From positions 1 to 64,000 of the forward strand of contig JAEZLH010000030.1 in the NCBI GenBank assembly GCA_023435895.1: 64,000 bases of DNA. Direction: 5' to 3'. Shown piece by piece: positions 27,991 through 37,208 of the stretch (position 1 is its first letter; every line of letters starts with the position of its first letter). The position numbers and the translations under genes were made by a program. The notes under the pieces were generated by a model. It was not told the origin of the DNA, did not search any database, and worked only from the letters and a program-made list of their open reading frames with translations. Origin of the DNA: Bacillota bacterium. Lineage in GTDB: Bacteria > Bacillota > Clostridia > Lachnospirales > Lachnospiraceae.

Positions 27991-28031
27991 TTTCCACAGT
28001 ATAAACAGACTCTTGACACCCTAATCATTTA
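27991..28031 (-). repeat. Dispersed intergenic repeat, copy B
   Basis: About 78 percent identical over 41 bp to copy A at 25641-25681, and like it starting at a stop codon. Its surroundings (GTATCAA at 27954 and TTGACAC at 28013) form weak terminal inverted repeats. Confidence 0.5.
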
Positions 28032-28673
28032 TTTTGTATCCACATGAATACTTTGAACTTCTGCCTTAATGTTATTACTGATTAATAGTTTATTCATCAA
28101 CTCAGTCAACTCATCCTTATATTCATTCAGGAACAAGGCAGTTACATCATCCCGTTCTTCTTTCGGGATTGCTCTGATTGCACCTTGGAGAACCTGCCTT
28201 GGCAACCTCTTTAAGCTAATAAGAAGCTTTGGTAATTTGGAGGACTCATCCTCTTTCTCAGAAAGCTGCTGAAGTATCACCGGAAGTAAATTGTCCGCTG
28301 TTCTTTCGTAGTCCAATTCGTCCACTACAATTTCAATTTTCAGCATACTCTTATTGCTCCTTTCGGCTGTCCAGACCTTAATCTGCATCACCTTTCCAAT
28401 AATCTGATAATGCGTCAAAAGGGTATTACAATATTCCAGTAACAATTCATTAAACCGTGGAAGTATCCAAACTGCTAATTCCGATTTTTTTGGGATTTTT
28501 GAAAAAATAAATTTTGAAAATCGATTTGGTCTTCCTTCTTTGCTGATTAATTTTGATATTACATCATAAAATAATCGATCCTGCTCAGAAAGCCATTTTA
28601 TCAAATAGGGCATCATAAGCTCAACCAAGGAATCATAATTTATTTCTTCCACTTGTGCCTTCACTCTCAGCAT
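28029..28673 (-). CDS. Hypothetical protein with two similar halves
   Basis: I do not recognise this 214-residue protein. It looks like an internal duplication: residues 1-108 (MLRVKAQVEEINYDSLVELMMPYL... to IIGKVMQIKVWT) align with 118-214 (MLKIEIVVDELDYERTADNLLPVI... to IKAEVQSIHVDT). Each half has a beta strand, an acidic Tyr-containing loop, a helical core and a closing beta strand. No signal peptide. GGAGG precedes the ATG. It lies 34 bp after the phospholipase-like gene and is probably cotranscribed with it. Confidence 0.65.
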   Translation of the reverse strand: MLRVKAQVEEINYDSLVELMMPYLIKWLSEQDRLFYDVISKLISKEGRPNRFSKFIFSKIPKKSELAVWILPRFNELLLEYCNTLLTHYQIIGKVMQIKVWTAERSNKSMLKIEIVVDELDYERTADNLLPVILQQLSEKEDESSKLPKLLISLKRLPRQVLQGAIRAIPKEERDDVTALFLNEYKDELTELMNKLLISNNIKAEVQSIHVDTK

Positions 28674-28707
28674 ATGAAAAGCCCTCCTTCATAAAAGAGC
28701 TGTATTC

Positions 28708-29301
28708 TTACACGATTGCACATTCCTTTATGTAACCGTTCATAGACTTCTCCAAAAAGGACAGAATGGCATCCACTACTTTATAGCATAAATCAATAAT
28801 ATATTTGATATCCTGGTGAACATTCTTTATTGCTTTTAAATATTCCTTATGAGTAATCCAAATCAAATTAATAATATCCTCAAAGGAACAGTGAATTTGT
28901 CTTTGAACCCTCTCCCTTTGATTTTCCTCATGATTTACATAAGCTTTTAATGAGTGTTTTAACTCTTTTTCATAATAAACGTGTCCTGTAATCGTACCAT
29001 CAAAGATTTCATTATGGGGATATGTACAATAATCAGACAAATAATGAGTAATCACTCCAAGGTGTCTTGCATAATAGCCATCTATTCCTCTTGTATAATC
29101 ATAGTCTACAGTTATCTTTTTGATTTCATCCATTAGCGTTAGAAAAGTTTCGTCAATCGTATGCCTTTTTGTAAGAAAGGAAGGCTTTAAATCCGGTAAT
29201 ATACTTCCAATGTAAAACGATTTTTTGTGGTCTTCTAAATCCTGCACCTGCATATTATTTACCAAAAACTTCGCAAGTGAGATATGAGATTTCTTTCTCA
29301 A
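28708..29301 (-). CDS. Zinc-dependent phospholipase C-like protein
   Basis: The 197-residue protein has the zinc-dependent phospholipase C/S1-P1 fold pattern: an early His (KKSHISLAKFL), GSILPDLKPSF, RHLGVITHYLSDYCTYPHN and YYEKELKHSLKAYV, supplying His and Asp metal ligands. There is no signal peptide, so unlike secreted alpha-toxin-type enzymes it is likely cytosolic, as in many uncharacterised clostridial homologues. TTG at 29301 is the start, with AGGAGG seven bases upstream. Activity is inferred from the fold only. Confidence 0.75.
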   Translation of the reverse strand: MRKKSHISLAKFLVNNMQVQDLEDHKKSFYIGSILPDLKPSFLTKRHTIDETFLTLMDEIKKITVDYDYTRGIDGYYARHLGVITHYLSDYCTYPHNEIFDGTITGHVYYEKELKHSLKAYVNHEENQRERVQRQIHCSFEDIINLIWITHKEYLKAIKNVHQDIKYIIDLCYKVVDAILSFLEKSMNGYIKECAIV

Positions 29302-29689
29302 TTCCTATCCTCCTTGGGGTAACATAAATCCCCTGCCAATCAGTAAGTCTTCTTCGTAATCAAATGTCTTGTACCGTGTACACTCATTCTATTTACGAAA
29401 AATATCATACACTATTTCACTTTATTCTACAAGTGAATTTATGTTCACAATATACCATCAAGGAGTTATGTTCCCTCCCTGCCAAACTCGGATTCATGAT
29501 TTCGATAAATAAATTCCGAAAACGAGTATTTGCATTGTTGAATCATCTCCTCAACTTTGACTGTGGGAACAGTAATGCTACACCTAGTCATGATTATATT
29601 CAGCACATAAATCGAAAAACAACGTATATCATCCCGGCTAATTGACAACGGATGCAGGTTTGTAGCCATATAAATATTACCCAAGCTTT
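29302..29689. other. Gene-free spacer below the vWA/tubulin/GTPase operon
   Basis: No well-supported gene. A 72-codon minus-strand frame at 29466-29684 lacks a ribosome binding site. No clear terminator hairpin is seen after the last operon gene, so read-through to the phospholipase-like gene is possible. Confidence 0.4.
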
Positions 29690-32104
29690 TTACAGACGTC
29701 GAAATGGGAATTTAATTTCTATCTCCACTCTTTTTCTCCTTCTTGTTTTATGAAATGCTATATCCTCCTCACCCTCAGAGCTGATATCAGATAAATTATA
29801 ATCAGATAAACCCATGCTCTCTAAAAATCGGTTATAGGGTTCCTTTAAATCACTCCTCTTGGTACAATGATAAAGATGATGTACTACTACACTCTTTATT
29901 ATCTCGTTTACACTCCCATTGTCTATCCTTTGTTTCACTTCTGCCCTGTCACAAAAAGCGCCTAATCCCAAAAGTCCATCCACCTTTATTATTTGCTCTG
30001 CTATTTTTTCCATTAGTTCTTCATTTTCACAAACAAAAATTGCACAAAAGAAATCATAATAATCATCCTTATCAAAAGGATCTCCCTCATACCGTTTAAT
30101 CAGTTTGGCTATTTCAACTTGATATAATGTACCTATTTTTCTTATCAACGCATCGGGGCTAATCTCTAATTCCTGATTCACATCAGAAACCGTTCCCAAA
30201 AGCAACACTTCCTGCAACTTAAGCTCATGCACTCGTAAGCTCAGCTTTTCCAGCGGGCGATTTAAAGGGATAGCGGGCATGGTATTTTCATATTCTGAAA
30301 GCCTTAAGTCAATCATCCATTGATAGAAACCATTTATCTCTTTCCTAGTAATCTTATCAAATTCTTTACTTTTCACATGCTTACTGATAACCAAATAACA
30401 TAGTTTTTGAGGAATAAATAAATATGCCTTCTTAAGCACTGGATTTAGAGCCCCAATTAAGTTGTTCAGTAATTCTATGCGATCCGCTGAATAAGGTCTT
30501 TCCATTATCTTATCAATAACCTGTTCCATCTCATCGATGAATACCGAATTTAAAACCAAAGAAGGATAGCGCTCGTAACTTTGTTCCATATAGCGAACTG
30601 CCTTCTTAAGTTTAACAGCTTCTGTCCATTCTTTCTTTGATAATAAAGAATCCAAGATGGTTTTAATTAATACTTTGGCAACCGAGTAATACTTTCTATG
30701 CTCATATATGTGATGGATTACTGCTTCATTAATTTCTTCATTCTGATATAGGTAATTGGTTATTACTATAATTCCCGGCGCTCCCAGATTCTTTTCTGCT
30801 GCTTTGAGACATTGGTCGCACAATACTTGAATGATTGTGTTTCTAAGATTGATCCCATAGGTATAAACCTGATCAATCCACTCCAGATCATCCCTGTTGT
30901 ATTGCACTGCTGTGAACAGAATGCGAACTATATTATATATTTTATTCATTCCGTAAGAAGTCAATGCTTCATAGCTTTTGAGCAAATCACATACCTTTAA
31001 CGCAAGCCTTTTTCGTTTCTCCACTGTATCAAACTGTTTCTTATGATGAGCATAAATCTTATTACAATCCTCCTGAGTCAACGAATCGCCTTCTGAAAAT
31101 CCCCTGTTGTTATCTGAAACCATTAGCCACAAAAGCCATACTTCGCAATAGGAATAAATAAAAGCTACCTTTACATTCTCTAATGGGATAACTGCCTTAT
31201 ATAAATCATCATAAAATTTATTTAAATGGGACATCGGTGTACTTTCACCATAGATTTTACCCACCATCCAGTCTATGATAGGTGTGCTTTCACTATTAGG
31301 TAATAAACCCTGCAAACAGACATTATTCCCAAAATCAAAGATATAATTTTTGTCCTTCTCATAGATCCCATGAATTCGATTTTCGGAATGATCAGGAATA
31401 AAAATAACACCCACATTACCGGGAATCGGATTGGAGAGTGGATTATAGAAAGTTGAACTATAGGTTGTAAAACCAGCTCCGGTCAACAGACAAGGAGGCA
31501 TAATCGAAAAAACCAGTTCCATCAATTGCTTTGCCCGAAGTGAGCCTTCATTATCATTGGAGGATAGGTAACAATAGATTCGTTTAGTGGAACCACCAAA
31601 GACCTCCATACAACATAAAATAAAGTCTCTTAGCTTTGGTTCATCAATGGAACACTCTTCAAACAAACGGTCGGAATCAATCTTGGCGAATTGACTACTT
31701 ACGTTCCCTTCTCTATTTTGTTCTATGCGACTATGGTATTCCTCAACAGTATGATAAAAAGTTCTATCCCTGAATAATTCGTGGGAGTTATGTAACGCTC
31801 TCCCATAATCTAATTCTGTCAGGAGATAAGTATGCATAAAACTGGTATGTCTAAAACCACTTTCCTCACTGGTTCCTGCCGGCACAAAAGAGGTGACACC
31901 TAATATCCCAACCCTTCGATTTCCCATTTTTTCATTATAAAAATAAAACGCCTCCGGCAGTGTGCTTTGATTTAACCCTTCAACCAATGAATAACTCTTT
32001 AAGCCCTCCATTTTTAATAGCTCATTTTTAGTAAATGGAATACTGTCCTCATTAATCTGGCAATATCCCGAGTTTTTTCTTCCATACAGGAATTGATATA
32101 TCAT
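29690..32104 (-). CDS. GTPase-associated protein 1 (GAP1)-like protein
   Basis: The 804-residue soluble protein has an N-terminal domain (about 1-180) with FLYGRKNSGYCQI and GFRHTSFMHTYLL (His86, His91), matching my memory of the GAP1-N2 type; the remainder is long and helical. Proteins of this type are encoded next to predicted GTPases in proposed NTP-dependent conflict systems. Here it is the last gene of an eight-gene operon and starts 5 bp after the zinc-ribbon GTPase gene, so the two are probably physical partners. It has no signal peptide or membrane span. The GAP1 assignment is by pattern and should be confirmed by profile search; biochemical function is unknown. Confidence 0.7.
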   Translation of the reverse strand: MIYQFLYGRKNSGYCQINEDSIPFTKNELLKMEGLKSYSLVEGLNQSTLPEAFYFYNEKMGNRRVGILGVTSFVPAGTSEESGFRHTSFMHTYLLTELDYGRALHNSHELFRDRTFYHTVEEYHSRIEQNREGNVSSQFAKIDSDRLFEECSIDEPKLRDFILCCMEVFGGSTKRIYCYLSSNDNEGSLRAKQLMELVFSIMPPCLLTGAGFTTYSSTFYNPLSNPIPGNVGVIFIPDHSENRIHGIYEKDKNYIFDFGNNVCLQGLLPNSESTPIIDWMVGKIYGESTPMSHLNKFYDDLYKAVIPLENVKVAFIYSYCEVWLLWLMVSDNNRGFSEGDSLTQEDCNKIYAHHKKQFDTVEKRKRLALKVCDLLKSYEALTSYGMNKIYNIVRILFTAVQYNRDDLEWIDQVYTYGINLRNTIIQVLCDQCLKAAEKNLGAPGIIVITNYLYQNEEINEAVIHHIYEHRKYYSVAKVLIKTILDSLLSKKEWTEAVKLKKAVRYMEQSYERYPSLVLNSVFIDEMEQVIDKIMERPYSADRIELLNNLIGALNPVLKKAYLFIPQKLCYLVISKHVKSKEFDKITRKEINGFYQWMIDLRLSEYENTMPAIPLNRPLEKLSLRVHELKLQEVLLLGTVSDVNQELEISPDALIRKIGTLYQVEIAKLIKRYEGDPFDKDDYYDFFCAIFVCENEELMEKIAEQIIKVDGLLGLGAFCDRAEVKQRIDNGSVNEIIKSVVVHHLYHCTKRSDLKEPYNRFLESMGLSDYNLSDISSEGEEDIAFHKTRRRKRVEIEIKFPFRRL

Positions 32105-32109
32105 TCCAT

Positions 32110-33636
32110 TCAGCCTCCACTTTCCTTGTGTTGTGCTTCTCTAACCAAAGTCCATTTTCCTCCCAAGATGCTATCTTTCATACCTTGATTGATTTTCATC
32201 TGTTCCATTTTACTATTGAGATGGGCGGGAAGCTCATAAGCAAAACAGTATGCTGAAATACTTCTCTCTTCCCCTGATCTGCTATTTTTATAAACTCTGG
32301 TTAATTTTCGTGGAATAAGCCCATTACGCTCCATCATCCAGTATAGTGCTTCTGTAATCCGATAAGGATTTATGGCAAGATTTCGAACAAAATCATTCTC
32401 CTCTTCCACCTGAATGGAACGTCCTAAGGAAGAATTGATAAAGAAGCAATAGGTAGAAAATAAATCTCTTACCTTTCTCGTAAAGTCCTGCTCATCCATG
32501 GCATTCAAGAAATGTTCCACCCCATAATGTATTCTAACTATTTCATCGGTATTCAGGTATTTGGGATGACGGGTATTCCAAGCGGGATCATTTATGATCT
32601 TATATCGCTCCTCACTTTCTTGAAAATATCCCAGATTCTTCAGGGTATCCGATTTTGTTAACATAATAGCTGTTGGGATATCCGTGTTCTTCTTGTAGGT
32701 TGATGCTACCAGGAATCGATTAATTGCCGATACAACTTCCATTTGATACGTTTGCTCAATCTCTGCTGCATAATCAATCGTATTACGAATCCTCATGAAA
32801 CGGGTTGGGTCAATTAAAAACATCAATCCAGAGGAGGCTTTTAGATGCTTTCCGTAAATCTGTAAATCTTCAAAATCCCGGCATTTTTCACCGGGTATAT
32901 CACAAAACGTTATTAAAACAGTATCCCGGGTGTTTGTTGCTACGTTATCGTAGGTAAGCTGAAAGGTTAATGCAGGAACCCTGCCTATGGTGGCTTCTAA
33001 GGCTTTCCTTTTATGTATCACCTCGTGGCTGGTACGCATGTAATATTCCTTTTCTTCTCTGGTTCCAATAAAGAACATACTCGCGTTGAAGGAACCCTTT
33101 TCAATCATTGCCTCCAATACTCTCAGATAAACACTCTTACCCACATTGGTATCCCCTATGACGGAGAATAGGAACATATCATATTTGCCGGCACCCTCCA
33201 CCAAGGGCATATGACAGTTGGGGCATATTCTGCTATCCAGTTCCTGGTTTTGATAATGGATGCGGTTCACATATCCATATTCCTGCATTTCCTGTAGGTT
33301 AAACTCGATCTTATCATTCATTACATCAAATTCAATAACTGGTAACTGCATGGCATTCTGTCTCGCATTGGTTTCGTCATAGTTCATATAAGACTTATAA
33401 TAATGGTAGAGTTTTTCATCCAGTATTAATCCGTCCGCTGTTCTTTCGCTGTTATAGGTTTCTTTGCTTTTCTTTCTTCCGATTATTCCAAATACTAAAT
33501 CAAGTTCCTCCGTCTGCTCGGACTCACTTTCCTGATTAACCAAAGGTTCCTTAAGCCGAAAATGAACTTCGTCCGGCATAAATCTTGAGCAACAATACTT
33601 GCATAGTATCTCTTTCCCTTTTCTCATCATAATCAT
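32110..33636 (-). CDS. Zinc-ribbon-containing P-loop GTPase (double-GTPase-like)
   Basis: The 508-residue protein has two Cys pairs, CKYC (12-15) and CPNC (138-141), that can form a zinc ribbon around an inserted segment, followed by a GTPase-like domain: P-loop GDTNVGKS (161-168), G3-like DIPG (246-249) and G4-like TKSD (327-330). No membrane span. This arrangement fits GTPases found beside GAP1 proteins. It probably acts as the switch of the operon's machine. The start is ambiguous: 33636 has AGAGGA too close, while Met3 (33630) is better spaced. It lies 7 bp after the preceding gene and 5 bp before the GAP1-like gene. Confidence 0.78.
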   Translation of the reverse strand: MIMMRKGKEILCKYCCSRFMPDEVHFRLKEPLVNQESESEQTEELDLVFGIIGRKKSKETYNSERTADGLILDEKLYHYYKSYMNYDETNARQNAMQLPVIEFDVMNDKIEFNLQEMQEYGYVNRIHYQNQELDSRICPNCHMPLVEGAGKYDMFLFSVIGDTNVGKSVYLRVLEAMIEKGSFNASMFFIGTREEKEYYMRTSHEVIHKRKALEATIGRVPALTFQLTYDNVATNTRDTVLITFCDIPGEKCRDFEDLQIYGKHLKASSGLMFLIDPTRFMRIRNTIDYAAEIEQTYQMEVVSAINRFLVASTYKKNTDIPTAIMLTKSDTLKNLGYFQESEERYKIINDPAWNTRHPKYLNTDEIVRIHYGVEHFLNAMDEQDFTRKVRDLFSTYCFFINSSLGRSIQVEEENDFVRNLAINPYRITEALYWMMERNGLIPRKLTRVYKNSRSGEERSISAYCFAYELPAHLNSKMEQMKINQGMKDSILGGKWTLVREAQHKESGG

Positions 33637-33643
33637 GTTCCTC

Positions 33644-34258
33644 TTATCTATATACTAAATTGATATACTCCTTTTGATGTTCTGTAAGTACCAGTTGCAG
33701 TTCTTCTTTTTTATCTAAAAACACTGTAAACTGCTTTTGGTTTCTATACTTATTAAGATCAATGGGATAGTGAATGTGGTTTTGATTTCCTACACAGCGA
33801 TACAGAAGATAGTTATCTGCCAAATTCTCCAATCCCTTCAAATATAACAACCCTTTTTTCATCTGAGAAAATAGCGATGTTTTATACTCTATATGCCATT
33901 CCAAATCAATTCTTTTATTAAAATATTGAGACAGGTTATCCCTTTGCTGGTTTACAATTTGAATTACCTTGGGCGATGTTCTAATTGCGGGAAAAACTTT
34001 AAATCTTACTTTTGATTTTCCAATCTCTCCCCTATGATATACACCGAATTCATCTTCATAAACCGTTCCTGGTGCATTCCTATCAAGCAATTCTTCTAAG
34101 GGTTCATCTTCCTCAACTGCAAACACTACACACAAATTAAATTTGTTGTTCCTTGGCCATTCCCACGTAATAATTGCCGTATTATTTTCATCCACCGTTC
34201 CAACAACATTGGTAACCATCATGGCTTCCTTGCAACCATTCTCCCAAATTGTAAACAT
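33644..34258 (-). CDS. Hypothetical beta-rich protein
   Basis: I cannot name this 204-residue protein. Alternating hydrophobic strands such as TNVVGTVDENNTAIITWEW and the later RKDLEWHIEYKTS-like pattern suggest two beta-sandwich (fibronectin III-like) units. There is no signal peptide or membrane span. GGAG lies eight bases before the ATG. Position between the lectin-like membrane protein and the GTPase (gaps 17 and 7 bp) suggests it is an adaptor of the complex. Confidence 0.6.
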   Translation of the reverse strand: MFTIWENGCKEAMMVTNVVGTVDENNTAIITWEWPRNNKFNLCVVFAVEEDEPLEELLDRNAPGTVYEDEFGVYHRGEIGKSKVRFKVFPAIRTSPKVIQIVNQQRDNLSQYFNKRIDLEWHIEYKTSLFSQMKKGLLYLKGLENLADNYLLYRCVGNQNHIHYPIDLNKYRNQKQFTVFLDKKEELQLVLTEHQKEYINLVYR

Positions 34259-34275
34259 TACCGTTCACTCCTTCT

Positions 34276-35790
34276 TTACTGATACTCCGATTCATAAAAT
34301 AAGATATCCGTCAAACAAGTATCATCGTATTTTGAGCCATTATATACCGATAAAATCTTAAGCTTTACTTGGTCACAACGAACTCCTTCCTTACTCTCTA
34401 TGGAAAGCATCGTCCCCTCTGAGGTATACTCATCCTTTAATGAGAATACTTTTCTTAATTTCTCCTGTTTGTTTAGAAAAAATGTGATTTCAAACTCTTT
34501 GATTCGATTATTTTCTTTATATTTTAATGGACTTTCCGCGCGACCATTCCATATCTTTAACTTACTTAACGAGTAATTATCATCAAATTCATAGCGAACG
34601 GACTCCCCAATTCCAGAACCCTTTTTACCCTCCTGCCAACAGGTGTTTAACTTCCCGTCAATTGTGAATTTCCCACTATATGTCACCCCTGTGCTTTTTC
34701 CTTTTAAAGAGGAGCTGGATTGACAGGTGAGCACTTTTATTTCTTTTATCGTTTCCTCTCGTTCCTTGCCAGATTGATAGGACATGGCTTGTTGCTCATT
34801 TGAAAGATATGCTTTTTTGTTTAGCCACTCTCTGTAATCAGGTCTCCAGGTTGCGTAGAATAAGAATATACTAATGATTAGCATAAGCATTGGTGCGAAA
34901 AATCTAAGTCCTCTTTCCGCTCTTTTGTAATTCTTTGAAAAGAGAATAACCCGGCTGATTCGTTTCATGATTTCAGCTTTATACTGCTCAATGGATCGTT
35001 GCTGCTGCGGCAGTTTTGTTTGCTTTTGCTCCAGCTCCTTCTTTATTTTATTTGAATATTCCATAACAAAAGAAGGGATTTTCCCTGCATTTTCTTCTAT
35101 GTCCTGCCGTTTTTTCTCCAGCCATACTATATTAATTTTATAAGCCTTCCATTGAACGAATAAGTAGAGTTCACGTATGGTTTTATAGGTTAATACCAAT
35201 ATAAGAACAAGGATGATGAGCCAGAAACCAGCCAGCTCTACGCTAGAAAAGTCCAAAATTATGTTATGAAGATTCATCGCCAAGCCTAAATAACTGGTTA
35301 ATGCCAGTAACAGGGTGAAACAGGCAGTGGATAATGCGGGCTTCCTCTTATGAGGAATGTCATTGACTTTTTTTATGAATTCGTATTGTTTTTTATACAA
35401 TTCCAATACACCCATATCAATTTTCCCAATCACTTGTGTTACAGGAGCCTCGCTGATTTTCATATCATAGTCTGCCTGTTTTCTATGTTCTTCCATCATT
35501 GCCCATGGAGTCATTACACCATATTCGTTCCTCACCAGATATGCTTTTAAATAACTGGTGGTTATCTCTCCATCCGGAATACCGAAGGCTGTACGATGCA
35601 TACTATTACAAAACATTGATAAGAATTCCTGATATAATTCGGTTAATTTTTGATTACTTCCCGTTGATCCAGTATCTAATTCCTTCAAATCTACTTCTAG
35701 CTTTCTGGCCTTTACGGAATGATATTGATAGAGTGCAGAATTTTCTTTTAACCATAGACCGTATATGGGTGTAATGTTTGGCTGTGACAT
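34276..35790 (-). CDS. Membrane protein with C-terminal lectin-like domain
   Basis: The 504-residue protein has a cytosolic N-terminal region (1-150), two spans (about 153-175 and 186-205), a basic coiled coil (210-297), a third span (298-314) and a C-terminal domain (about 355-504) outside the cell. That domain has ASS/SSS-type start, YSGKFTIDGKLNTCWQEG, GSGIGESVRYEF, LKIWNGR, NNRIKEFEITF and YDDTCLTDI, matching the discoidin-related NADase-type glycan-binding pattern. It may bind cell-wall or foreign glycans and signal through the coiled coil. AAGGAG precedes the ATG. Topology is inferred by the positive-inside rule. Confidence 0.75.
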   Translation of the reverse strand: MSQPNITPIYGLWLKENSALYQYHSVKARKLEVDLKELDTGSTGSNQKLTELYQEFLSMFCNSMHRTAFGIPDGEITTSYLKAYLVRNEYGVMTPWAMMEEHRKQADYDMKISEAPVTQVIGKIDMGVLELYKKQYEFIKKVNDIPHKRKPALSTACFTLLLALTSYLGLAMNLHNIILDFSSVELAGFWLIILVLILVLTYKTIRELYLFVQWKAYKINIVWLEKKRQDIEENAGKIPSFVMEYSNKIKKELEQKQTKLPQQQRSIEQYKAEIMKRISRVILFSKNYKRAERGLRFFAPMLMLIISIFLFYATWRPDYREWLNKKAYLSNEQQAMSYQSGKEREETIKEIKVLTCQSSSSLKGKSTGVTYSGKFTIDGKLNTCWQEGKKGSGIGESVRYEFDDNYSLSKLKIWNGRAESPLKYKENNRIKEFEITFFLNKQEKLRKVFSLKDEYTSEGTMLSIESKEGVRCDQVKLKILSVYNGSKYDDTCLTDILFYESEYQ

Positions 35791-35830
35791 TTTTCACGCT
35801 CCTTACGTATCTTTCCCCTGCTCGCATTAC

Positions 35831-37192
35831 TCACTTAAATTTAGGTTCATTGGAATTATGTTGCAAATAACTCTGACTGCCTGATAGAAACTCTTTTTTT
35901 GATTTAGAAGGTGTAGCTTGATAGGGTATTATATTAGAAGCATCCATATCAGTATCACTTAGATTATTCTCTGGCAGGGAGGAGGGCTTTTTATTTAGAT
36001 TTATACTATGAGCCATTTGAATATCCATTGCTTCCGGACTAATTGGTTGGTATTTTGAAATAATTAGTGACATCAGAACGCATAGAATAAAGTGCATAAA
36101 TACCCCGGACTGTTGATTTTTCAATCCAATTTCCAGAATTAATCCTGAACTCAAACCCAATACAAAGCGACTGATTAAATTACCCGTAAGTATATCTTTT
36201 GAATCAAGAATCAGACTTAACCCCGGTCCAAGTAAGAAGACCAGCATCATGATAAATACTACTCTTACTATCATATAACCGATGTTATCTTGTTCCATTG
36301 CTTCCCTTGCCTCTAGCAAAATACGCTTTGTCTTATAGTGGATGACATTGTCATACGCTTTTGCAAACCCACGTTCTCCGTGAATTGCGTAATAATTCCC
36401 TCCTGTTTCATAGGCCAGTTTCTTCATGAGCTTTTCACCTGACTTGTCAAGCCCCATATATCCCACTGTAAAAATAGGAATATTCATATCGCCATAAATC
36501 TTTTTAATGATTGCGGTATCTACCCAGCTTCCACCATCCGAAAACAAGATAGCGATTGCTCTCTTATTACTTGGTTTGTAGTGAGCAATCGTGTTTAAAA
36601 GTGCATTTTGAATATTCGTGTTATTGTCCGAGGAATATTTGGCAAGTATTTTCTGAACCTTATCCTCCAGCTTTTCATCTTTTTGGGTAAGGGGAAGTAT
36701 TATTTTATTTTTCTCATCAAAAATAGAGATCATAATTTTCTGAGATGGCTTCATTCCATTAATAAACTCCACCACGGAGGAAAAACGTTCTTTATTATAA
36801 TCTGTATTAGAAGTACTTCCGGAGTTATCGATCATTACGATATAATCGTCAATCTTTTCTGATACTTCATAGGTATTTCCAAGGCTATATATAAATTGCA
36901 GGATGGCACCGGCTGCAAAAAACCCAAACACCGAAATTAAGAGTATCAGTCCAATCGTTCTTTTCACAGCCGAGTAATCCCATGCTCTTCTGCTAATATG
37001 TCTTGTATGACGTTCACTGATGAAACCAAGCAAGGAGATAAAGAAGGCAAGAATTGCAAAATATAGTCCAACCAGGATAATGGGATTTATTGAAAACATA
37101 TAGTGATGATAGAATACTTCTGCCAGAAGGAATCCGATCATTCCCCCCATAATGCAGGATAGAAAGAGCGATGTATTAAATTTCTTTTTCAA
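35831..37192 (-). CDS. Multi-span vWA-domain membrane protein
   Basis: The 453-residue protein has three N-terminal spans (about 10-29, 36-58, 80-103), a von Willebrand factor A domain with MIDAS DNSGS (122-126) and FSDGGSW, and further spans near 310-375. Positive residues between spans 2 and 3 place the vWA domain outside. It probably binds a protein or glycan ligand in a metal-dependent way. The start is TTG at 37192 with AAAGGA about ten bases upstream, so the start is somewhat uncertain. It is the second vWA protein of the operon, 16 bp after the 725-aa gene. Confidence 0.8.
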   Translation of the reverse strand: MKKKFNTSLFLSCIMGGMIGFLLAEVFYHHYMFSINPIILVGLYFAILAFFISLLGFISERHTRHISRRAWDYSAVKRTIGLILLISVFGFFAAGAILQFIYSLGNTYEVSEKIDDYIVMIDNSGSTSNTDYNKERFSSVVEFINGMKPSQKIMISIFDEKNKIILPLTQKDEKLEDKVQKILAKYSSDNNTNIQNALLNTIAHYKPSNKRAIAILFSDGGSWVDTAIIKKIYGDMNIPIFTVGYMGLDKSGEKLMKKLAYETGGNYYAIHGERGFAKAYDNVIHYKTKRILLEAREAMEQDNIGYMIVRVVFIMMLVFLLGPGLSLILDSKDILTGNLISRFVLGLSSGLILEIGLKNQQSGVFMHFILCVLMSLIISKYQPISPEAMDIQMAHSINLNKKPSSLPENNLSDTDMDASNIIPYQATPSKSKKEFLSGSQSYLQHNSNEPKFK

Positions 37193-37208
37193 TTCTATGG
37201 ATTCCTTT

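Noticed and set aside
29466..29684. 72-codon minus-strand frame below the large operon
   Set aside because: TTG start with no ribosome binding site and no recognisable composition or motif.
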